Assembly: GCF_001936575.1 (NCBI RefSeq)
Contig: NZ_MSMP01000006.1
Coordinates: forward strand, 154,542 to 218,541
Direction: 5' to 3'
From: Tenacibaculum agarivorans
GTDB lineage: Bacteria; Bacteroidota; Bacteroidia; Flavobacteriales; Flavobacteriaceae
Length of the DNA stretch: 64,000 bases
Part shown: positions 58,126-64,000 of the stretch, in pieces
How positions within the stretch are numbered: position 1 is the stretch's first letter
How the letters are laid out: every line of letters starts with the position of its first letter
Made by a program: the position numbers and the translations under genes
The notes under the pieces: model-generated
The model's database searches: none
What the model saw: only the letters and a program-made list of their open reading frames with translations
Told to the model about the DNA's origin: nothing

Positions 58126-59997
58126 ATGACAAGAAAGCTACTGGTATTTTTTACGCTTTTCATTTTTGCTACCTACTTGGGTACTTCTCAAAGTAAGATA
58201 GATTCGTTGAAGATAGTTTTAAAGACAACTACAGATAGTGTTGCACAATTAGAAATTTTAGACGATTTAACCAAAGCATTAGTTCGAAATAATAGTAATG
58301 AGCAAGAAGGTTATCTCAATCAATACCTATCACTTTCAAAATCATTAGGAAAGTATGACTTGATGGCATCGAAGTCTAGATTTTTGTTGATGTTGTATGC
58401 AAATCGATCTGAGCCTAATAAATTATTAGAAGTATCAGATTCTCTTTTAACATTAAAAAAACACTTTAAAAAAGAAAGTTCAGAGGCTCATATTTTATTG
58501 AAGCGAGCATTGGCGTATTATGATTTAGGTAAATTCAACAAAGCGATTAAAAATTACGACACAGCTGCTCAACTTTTTATGAAAAGTGGTGATTCAATTT
58601 TTGCTGCAGATGCTTATCTCTATGGCGGACAGGTAAAGTCAGATGCTAATCATTTTCTAGCAGCTTTAGAAGGGTACAAACAAGCCTCTTTACTATATAA
58701 AAAGTTAGGAGATGATAGCTATGCATTACTAGCAGGAAATAATTTATCAGTACTTTATAATCGTAATGGACTTACCGAAAAAGGAATTTCAGAAAGGGAA
58801 GCATTATTAAAAGAAGCTTTAGCACAAAAAGATTATAGAAATTACATGAGTCTTTCCTTTCAAAATGCATCCTCTTATTTCAAACTTCAGCAATATCAAA
58901 AGCAAAAAGAAGTCATAAAAAAAATGGACTATTACAAGGACAGTCTTACGTTAGAGAGTAGTAGAAAATTTAATGACTTTGGATTAACATTTCATAAAGC
59001 AACTTTCTATATCAAAACCGACAACCTAAAAGAGGCTGAGAAATATGTTTTTACGTTAGATGAAAAAGCACACAAAACAAGATCACCACAATATACAGAA
59101 GAAGCAGTATTGTACGCAAAGGCTTTATATTTTGAAGCTAAAAACGATGTTAAAGCGTTACAACCTATTCTTGAAAAAATAATCCAAAGAAAAAGTATAA
59201 GTCAAATCAATGTATTACAGTATGCTCAAAAAGAATTAGCGGAATTATGCGAGAAAGAAGGAAATTTCAAAAAGGCTAGCTTACTTCGTCAATCCAATAT
59301 AAAACTTAATGATTCTATATTTAATTCTCAGCGAACGAATAGCCTATTATACTATCAAACTAAGTTTGAAACCGAGCAAAAGAAAAGAAAACTGTTACTA
59401 CAAGATGCAAAAATTAAACAACTTGAAGTAGAACAACGATTAACTAAGAATAAACGTAACACCTTAATAGTAGGTATAGTGTTGTTTTTTGTAATTGCAA
59501 TTGTATTCATCTATTATAGAAATCATCAAAAAATTAGAGAACAAGCCTATCAGAATATTCTTTTGAATAATAAAGTAGCAACAAAAACTGAAGAAGTAAA
59601 TGAACTACTTACTGAAACGGTTCAACATATCAAATCAAAAGAACGTATTGCCAAAAGCTTACAAAAAGTCGTTGATAAAAATGGAGATGTAAATATTAAA
59701 AGTATCATCGCTGATTTAAATGCAAATAAGTCTGATGATGCAAAACTACTATTGGTTAAAAATAATATTGAGAAAGTTAATTATGATTTTATTAAAAGAT
59801 TAAAAACTGAATTCCCTGAACTCAGTAAAACGGATATTGAAATCTGTTCATTTATAAAAATTGGATTGAACAGAACACAAATCGCACAATTCAGAAATAC
59901 GTCAATAGCTGCTGTGAGTAAATCACGTTATCGCATCCGAAAAAAGATAGGTGTTTCTGACGAAATTAATTTAGAAGATTTTCTTCTAAAGTTTTAA
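58126..59997 (+). CDS. Membrane TPR sensor with LuxR-like HTH (paralogue 4, divergent HTH)
   Basis: 623 residues: signal peptide (MTRKLLVFFTLFIFATYLGTSQ), TPR repeats to about residue 400 (LLKRALAYYDLGKFNKAIKNYD, LEGYKQASLLYKKLGDDSYAL), a membrane helix near 445-464 (NTLIVGIVLFFVIAIVFIYY), coiled coil, and HTH in the last 60 residues (LNRTQIAQFRNTSIAAVSKSRYRI). The sensor is a clear homologue of that of the gene at 2413, but the recognition region differs from the three regulators at the left end, so it probably reads another site. Its signal peptide begins MTRKLL, like two LRR genes. Box B lies upstream; box C and a small-protein gene lie downstream. Signal unknown. Confidence 0.86.
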   Translation: MTRKLLVFFTLFIFATYLGTSQSKIDSLKIVLKTTTDSVAQLEILDDLTKALVRNNSNEQEGYLNQYLSLSKSLGKYDLMASKSRFLLMLYANRSEPNKLLEVSDSLLTLKKHFKKESSEAHILLKRALAYYDLGKFNKAIKNYDTAAQLFMKSGDSIFAADAYLYGGQVKSDANHFLAALEGYKQASLLYKKLGDDSYALLAGNNLSVLYNRNGLTEKGISEREALLKEALAQKDYRNYMSLSFQNASSYFKLQQYQKQKEVIKKMDYYKDSLTLESSRKFNDFGLTFHKATFYIKTDNLKEAEKYVFTLDEKAHKTRSPQYTEEAVLYAKALYFEAKNDVKALQPILEKIIQRKSISQINVLQYAQKELAELCEKEGNFKKASLLRQSNIKLNDSIFNSQRTNSLLYYQTKFETEQKKRKLLLQDAKIKQLEVEQRLTKNKRNTLIVGIVLFFVIAIVFIYYRNHQKIREQAYQNILLNNKVATKTEEVNELLTETVQHIKSKERIAKSLQKVVDKNGDVNIKSIIADLNANKSDDAKLLLVKNNIEKVNYDFIKRLKTEFPELSKTDIEICSFIKIGLNRTQIAQFRNTSIAAVSKSRYRIRKKIGVSDEINLEDFLLKF

Positions 59998-60027
59998 GGT
60001 TAATATTAAATAAATTGATTATCAATT

Positions 60028-60096
60028 ATTTAAAAAATGTCCATGCTTTTGTCTAGCCTTGTTTTTTGAAATTCATTTGAGAATGAAATTACTTTG
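60028..60096 (+). promoter_or_regulatory. Box C promoter (copy 2) of the small-protein gene
   Basis: Same 5' segment as the copy at 24292 (AAAAAATGTCCATGC, GTCTAGCCT). TTTG (60065-60068), 21 bases and TACTTTG (60090-60096) follow. The spacer palindrome TTCATT-N4-AATGAA is kept while its N4 centre differs (TGAG against TCCC). The next ATG is 20 bases downstream. Confidence 0.65.
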
Positions 60097-60116
60097 TCGA
60101 AGCAAAATTACGGATC

Positions 60117-60296
60117 ATGTCAATTTTTAATTTCAATATATATAAGACAATTTTAAAATACAAAGATGAATCAAAAAGTGAGCCTACTGGAATGAGGAAT
60201 GCACTTAAAAATCAGAACAAATTTTTAAAAAGTCATTTAAAAAAATTAGAGATAATTAAGTTCAAAATTGAATTTGTAAAAAATAGTCATAAATGA
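60117..60296 (+). CDS. Small basic protein, 59 residues, leader-gene family
   Basis: 59 residues, lysine-rich, no signal peptide. The C-terminal half (NALKNQNKFLKSHLKKLE) matches the small protein at 4385 (KNQEEFLRKHLNDLK). It lies between a TPR-HTH regulator and an LRR-family remnant, as its homologue lies between a regulator and an LRR operon. Its stop overlaps the next start (ATGA), suggesting translational coupling. It starts 20 bases after the -7 element of box C. Function unknown. Confidence 0.55.
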   Translation: MSIFNFNIYKTILKYKDESKSEPTGMRNALKNQNKFLKSHLKKLEIIKFKIEFVKNSHK

Positions 60297-60571
60297 AAAC
60301 AAAACTACTTAGCTTTTTTACCCTAATCATTACCGTCCATAGTATAATACAATGTGTCGACATAATATGGATTACCCAACCGGAAAATTCAGAATGTTCC
60401 ATATTCGATATAGATATGTATGGTCAAACTCAAAAAACAGAAGTGGATCTTGTAGGTGAAAACAGAGAAAAAATAGGGCAATTTCAATTAAAAATGGAGG
60501 ATGCTGAGCCCTATGGATTAAAAAATAAAACACTGAAATTCAGTGATTTAAATTTTTGCACCCTCTTTTGA
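60293..60571 (+). pseudogene. Deletion remnant of an LRR-family gene (signal peptide plus last calcium loop)
   Basis: A 92-codon frame with a signal-peptide-like start (MKTKLLSFFTLIITVHSIIQ) and then a short stretch containing CSIFDIDMYGQTQKTEVDLV and IGQFQL. This corresponds to the family end YSIFDVDMNGQIQNTDVNMI...GEQIQL; TTCGATATAGATATG is close in DNA to the 17350 gene at 21448. All LRR blocks, the PTTSPY module and the first loop are missing, and the frame reads on into box A. It is best read as an internal deletion derivative; whether it is still expressed is unknown. Confidence 0.65.
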
Positions 60572-60616
60572 ACCCCCTGATTTTTTGATTTTTACTTTGA
60601 ATCCATACTACTTTAG
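60558..60616 (+). promoter_or_regulatory. Box A promoter (copy 4) of the 60724 LRR gene
   Basis: GCACCCT (60558) and GAACCCCCT (60570), 12 bases apart, TTTG (60584-60587), exactly 21 bases, TACTTTAG (60609-60616). The stop codon of the upstream remnant lies inside it. A short CACTG/CAGTG hairpin (60531-60545) precedes a few T's. Confidence 0.65.
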
Positions 60617-60637
60617 CAAAGAATTTATAAAAAAGAA

Positions 60638-60654
60638 CATACATGTAATGTATG
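60638..60654. promoter_or_regulatory. Inverted repeat in the leader of the 60724 gene
   Basis: Perfect CATACAT-GTA-ATGTATG, about 22 bases after the -7 element. It could be an operator or a small RNA hairpin. It is not seen in the leaders of the other box A genes. Confidence 0.35.
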
Positions 60655-60723
60655 ACGTAATACAAAAACGAAACATTACATAAAGAATTAAAAAATTTTA
60701 AACGTCAAGTTTGATTTTCTAAA

Positions 60724-63246
60724 ATGAAGAAACTAGTACTAATATTAATCCTTTTTTTAAGTGTATCTACATTAGTTGCACAGTACACTCAAATTCCAGA
60801 TCCACAATTTGAGGCGAGTTTATCTGCATATGATGATATTCTTGGAGATGGTCAAGTGCCAACTGATAGAATTGAAGTTATCACTGTATTAGATATAGAG
60901 GATAAAGGAATTAGTAATATCACAGGAATTGAAGATTTTACAGCTTTAGTGGAATTATATGCTAGTGAAAATTCTTTTTCTACAATTGATGTAAGTGCTA
61001 ATACAGCTTTAGAAATTTTAGATATAAGTGATAATACCAATCTTACTTCTTTTATATCAACGGGAAATAGTATTGAAAGCTATGACTTTAGAAGTAATGC
61101 AGCTTTAGAAGAATTAGTTATTGTCTCTAGTGAGGCAAAATATATCAACATCAAAAATGGAAATAACTATACTATTGCTAGCGGTAAAATTTCTATTTAT
61201 GGAAATGATGATTTATGTGTTGCTGTTGATGACTTAAGTTATGCATTAGGTAATTGGACAGATGTATCATCAACTGATGTTTATAGTGAAAACTATTGTA
61301 GATATACAGCTATACCAGATGCAAACTTTGAAAATGTACTGTCTTCCTATGATGACATGACAGGAGACGGACAAGTGCCTACCATACGAATTGAAACTGT
61401 TAAAGGTTTAGAAATTGATGGCGAATCTATCGCAGATCTTACAGGTGTCGAAGATTTCAGAGATCTAGTATACATGAATTGCAAAGGGAATCTACTGAAA
61501 GGAATTAACCTTACCAATAATTTAAAATTGGAAGCTTTTAAAGGAGATGAAAATGAATTCACAACCATAGATTTTTCTGAAAATGAATTGTTGAATTTCA
61601 TTGATTTAGATAATAATGATTTAGAGTCGCTGGATTTAAGTGCTAATACTTTGTTAGAGAAAATAGACCTAGAGTCTAATGAACTTACAAGTTTAGATCT
61701 TTCAGAGAATACCTTGTTGAGAGAGATTGATTTAGAGTCAAATAAACTTACAAGTTTGGATCTTTCTGCGAATACATTATTAAAAAAGATTGATGTTGAA
61801 GACAATTTAATTTCAGATTTAGTATTGCCTACAGGTACAACAAGCATTGAAGAAATTGTAGTTACTAAAAATCAGTTAACAACTTTAGATGTATCTGAAT
61901 ATACTAATTTGGAAGATTTAGAAATGGGAGAGAATCAGATAGAAACTATCGATCTTTCTTCCAATCCAGCGCTAGATAAATTCTTAGCGTACAAGAACAA
62001 TCTAACTTTTGTAAATCTTAAAAATGGAACCAATGTTAGTTTGTCACTCTTTGTAACAGAAGATAATGAGAACTTAACTTGTGTTTTGGTAGATAATGCT
62101 GTTTATGCAACAGATAAATGGGAATATAAAGATGATCATACAAATTTCAGTGATACATACTGTCGTTACACTGCAATTCCAGATGATAATTTTGAAGCAG
62201 CTTTAGAAGCTTTGGGCTATGATAATGATACTAATGGAGATGGAGAAGTGCCAACAGCTTTAATTGAGGTCGTAACTTCTTTGAATGTAGATAATAAGAA
62301 TATTGCAGACATAACAGGTATTGAAGATTTTACAGCGTTAACATCATTAGTGGCAAGCAATAATAGTTTTACAACTATAGATGTAAGTGGACTACCTAAA
62401 TTGACTCTTTTTGAAGCAAAAAGTTGCAATTTATCAAGCTTAAACATTGAAAATGGAGCTAATACTAATATCACGTATTTCGATGCTACAAACAATCCGA
62501 ATTTAGTATGTATCCAAGTTGATGATTCTGTATACTCAAGAACAAACTGGACAAACATAGATGCAACAGCTAATTTTAGTACAGTTTGCGGAACACTAAC
62601 TGTAGCTCCACAAGTAATTTTAGAAGGTGCTTTTCAATTTGATGGAAATGATGACGATTACCTAATGCACAATAATTTAAGTAGTGTATTACCTACAACT
62701 TCTCCTTATGCTGATGGATTAACATGTGATAGCTCTTTGTTTAGTTTAACTGATGAATATGCCGTAGTAGACTGGGTAGAAATACAACTAAGAAATCCAG
62801 ATGATATTTCTGAAATTCTACACAGAAGATCTGCACTATTACTAAGAAATGGAGACGTAGTAGATACCGATGGAGATGAAGATCCAAGATTTTCTGTCTG
62901 GCAAGGCAACTATTATGTGTCAATTGCACATAGAAATCATTTAACCATAGTTAGTAGTTCAACTTATGAATTAAGATCTAGACCAACAATTGGTGTAGAC
63001 TTTATTGACCCGAATAATATACTTGGAAGCAATGGAGCCTTAGCAGATATGGGAGATGGATATTTCGCTATGCCTTCAGGAGATATAGATGAAAATGGAC
63101 AAGTACAAAATATAGACGTAAATAATACTGTATTACAAATAGGAGTCGCAGGCTACAACATTTTTGATGTAGATATGAACGGCCAGGTTCAAAATACAGA
63201 TGTTAATGGAATTCTACAAAATGTAGGTAAGGGAGAACAGTTTTAA
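60724..63246 (+). CDS. Secreted three-block LRR protein with dockerin-like tail
   Basis: 840 residues, the shortest intact member: signal peptide MKKLVLILILFLSVSTLVAQ; blocks from about 21, 195 and 482. Block 2 has near-perfect tandem LRRs (LTSLDLS(E/A)NTLL(R/K)(E/K)IDLES). The C-terminal module starts near 623 (VILEGAFQFDG, PTTSPYADG, VDWVEIQLR, HRNHLTI) and has two intact loops (DIDENGQVQNID, DVDMNGQVQNTD) and GKGEQF. Block 1 shares its unusual ending (AKYINIKNGNN...LCVAVDDLSYA) with the first block of the 9074 protein. It has its own box A promoter. Exported binding protein; ligand unknown. Confidence 0.88.
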   Translation: MKKLVLILILFLSVSTLVAQYTQIPDPQFEASLSAYDDILGDGQVPTDRIEVITVLDIEDKGISNITGIEDFTALVELYASENSFSTIDVSANTALEILDISDNTNLTSFISTGNSIESYDFRSNAALEELVIVSSEAKYINIKNGNNYTIASGKISIYGNDDLCVAVDDLSYALGNWTDVSSTDVYSENYCRYTAIPDANFENVLSSYDDMTGDGQVPTIRIETVKGLEIDGESIADLTGVEDFRDLVYMNCKGNLLKGINLTNNLKLEAFKGDENEFTTIDFSENELLNFIDLDNNDLESLDLSANTLLEKIDLESNELTSLDLSENTLLREIDLESNKLTSLDLSANTLLKKIDVEDNLISDLVLPTGTTSIEEIVVTKNQLTTLDVSEYTNLEDLEMGENQIETIDLSSNPALDKFLAYKNNLTFVNLKNGTNVSLSLFVTEDNENLTCVLVDNAVYATDKWEYKDDHTNFSDTYCRYTAIPDDNFEAALEALGYDNDTNGDGEVPTALIEVVTSLNVDNKNIADITGIEDFTALTSLVASNNSFTTIDVSGLPKLTLFEAKSCNLSSLNIENGANTNITYFDATNNPNLVCIQVDDSVYSRTNWTNIDATANFSTVCGTLTVAPQVILEGAFQFDGNDDDYLMHNNLSSVLPTTSPYADGLTCDSSLFSLTDEYAVVDWVEIQLRNPDDISEILHRRSALLLRNGDVVDTDGDEDPRFSVWQGNYYVSIAHRNHLTIVSSSTYELRSRPTIGVDFIDPNNILGSNGALADMGDGYFAMPSGDIDENGQVQNIDVNNTVLQIGVAGYNIFDVDMNGQVQNTDVNGILQNVGKGEQF

Positions 63247-63265
63247 TTTTTAACAGCTTATTACT

Positions 63266-63436
63266 ATGCAATTTAATTTAAAAAGCAACAGGAGACCAAC
63301 ATTAAGAAAAGTAATAGAAAAGTATGCTTTTCTACCGATCATTCACCAAGGTACATTTTTTTGGTTGTCAAAAGTGAAGATCGAGAAGTCGTTTAATGGA
63401 ATAAACATGCAGATTATAAATATTCAAAGACTATAA
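63266..63436 (+). CDS. Possible small protein, 56 residues
   Basis: An ATG frame of 56 codons, with KVIEKYAFLPIIHQGTFFWL at its centre, between the last LRR gene and the secreted protein at the edge. No signal peptide, no homologue inside the window and no nearby promoter box. It may be a real small gene or chance. Confidence 0.25.
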   Translation: MQFNLKSNRRPTLRKVIEKYAFLPIIHQGTFFWLSKVKIEKSFNGINMQIINIQRL

Positions 63437-63465
63437 CAATAAACTATACCTCAAAAAACAGAAAT

Positions 63466-64000
63466 ATGAGAAAATTATTACTAGCTATCATAAGTCTTAT
63501 TTCGGCAACATCTTTTGCCCAGAATATAAGCTTTACGTTTGTGAATGCGCGAAACACAAACGATGGTACAGATGATTATTATGAAGCTGATATCTATATT
63601 GCATCAGATACAGATTTCATTTTAGGTTCAGGACAGATTTATTTTAATTACAATACTGCTGCATTTGGAGAAAATGTAAAGACCAGTGGTAATTTTACCA
63701 TGGAAACTCCAGACGGATGTATCTTAGATACCGCTTTTGGTACAGGAATTTTTGATCCTGTGGGTTACAAAGATTTTATTGTTAATGACAATACTACTTC
63801 TAGAGTTTCTACCTCTTTTCAACAAAGCTCAAGTGAGTTTGCGTTTACTGCTTTTGGTATATCTAGTAATGTTACTAGTACACCATCGCATTTATACAGT
63901 ATCAAGTTTAAGTATGTAGATACTAATGAATCACCTAATGTAACTTTTGAAGCTACAGATTTATTTACGGGTCAGTTTTTTACAGCCTGTGGTCCAGTAA
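63466..64000 (+). CDS. Secreted beta-sandwich protein, possibly cohesin-like (3' end outside window)
   Basis: 178 codons, open to the window edge. The signal peptide MRKLLLAIISLISATSFAQ is followed by a beta-rich domain (FTFVNARNTNDGTDDYYEADIYI, GSGQIYFNYNTAAFG, SRVSTSFQQSS, LYSIKFKYVD). This resembles N-terminal domains often seen in flavobacterial T9SS-exported proteins. Strand pattern and length are also compatible with a cohesin-type jelly roll. The cohesin reading is an inference prompted by the dockerin-like tails nearby; I see no diagnostic motif. Probably a longer gene with a sorting tail beyond the edge. Confidence 0.6.
   Translation, partial: MRKLLLAIISLISATSFAQNISFTFVNARNTNDGTDDYYEADIYIASDTDFILGSGQIYFNYNTAAFGENVKTSGNFTMETPDGCILDTAFGTGIFDPVGYKDFIVNDNTTSRVSTSFQQSSSEFAFTAFGISSNVTSTPSHLYSIKFKYVDTNESPNVTFEATDLFTGQFFTACGPV

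Noticed and set aside
58008..58196. 62-codon frame overlapping box B and the start of the 58126 regulator
   Set aside because: It covers promoter sequence and overlaps a well-supported gene in another frame.
1954..62929. Many minus-strand open frames of 60-200 codons opposite the LRR and regulator genes
   Set aside because: They mirror the biased, repetitive codons of the plus-strand genes, lack credible starts and domains, and recur at the same relative place in each paralogue.
4664..63246. Regular repeats at first sight suggesting a CRISPR or satellite array
   Set aside because: The period is about 63 bases in frame and encodes LRRs, with codon-level rather than base-level conservation.
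63737..63919. 60-codon leucine-rich frame near the right edge
   Set aside because: It is an out-of-frame shadow of the secreted protein starting at 63466, whose frame has a signal peptide and runs to the edge.

Overview
The window looks like chromosome of a marine-type flavobacterium (Bacteroidota, Flavobacteriaceae-like). It is AT-rich. Signal peptides end in A-Q. Promoters resemble the Bacteroidota -33 TTTG / -7 TAnnTTTG type. One gene carries a type IX secretion (T9SS) C-terminal tail. Nearly all real coding lies on the plus strand. I saw no rRNA, tRNA, CRISPR array, phage or transposase gene. The genus cannot be fixed from the sequence alone.

The window is almost entirely one expanded gene family plus its likely regulators. 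Eleven secreted leucine-rich-repeat (LRR) proteins of 840-2655 residues are built from 2-8 copies of a large block. Each block opens with Y-T-x-I-P-D-x-x-F-E-x-x-L...Y-D-D...G-D-G-Q-V-P, runs through about 21-residue LRRs (LxxLDLSxNTxLExLxxxxN) and closes with a cap containing two cysteines (N-L-T-C...W-T-x-I-D...Y-C-R-Y-T). All end in the same roughly 200-residue module (PTTSPY...VDWVxxxLR...HRNHL) followed by two dockerin-like calcium loops (DxDxNGQVQNxD) and a G-K-G-E-Q tail. Three members carry an Ig-like domain before the first block, two of them preceded by a metalloprotease. Two carry HYR domains with inserted C-type-lectin-like and jelly-roll-like domains.

Layout: 1-4278 holds three tandem membrane regulators (sensor, one membrane helix, coiled coil, LuxR-like HTH), the first cut by the window edge. 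4385-16932 is a small-protein gene and three LRR genes in one apparent operon. 17350-21546 is an M4-protease/LRR fusion with a clear terminator. 21676-22761 is a multi-pass membrane HTH regulator. 22762-24556 is a noncoding stretch with structured repeats, promoter-like boxes and a relic of the small-protein gene. 24557-47033 is a 22 kb four-gene LRR operon. 47192-48235 is a beta-propeller protein with a T9SS tail. 48474-57962 holds two LRR genes with their own promoters. 58126-59997 is a fourth sensor-HTH regulator. 60117-60571 holds a second small-protein gene and a deletion remnant of an LRR gene. 60724-63246 is a last LRR gene. At the right edge begins a secreted protein that could be cohesin-like.

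The most interesting structure is regulatory. Three distinct conserved promoter boxes (called A, B and C here) recur only upstream of LRR genes, small-protein genes and the regulators. They have fixed -33/-7 geometry but different upstream half-sites, and the window encodes three different HTH recognition-helix classes. I infer, without proof, a paralogous set of membrane one-component regulators driving a mosaic, recombining library of surface or secreted LRR proteins, with dockerin-like tails as possible attachment modules.
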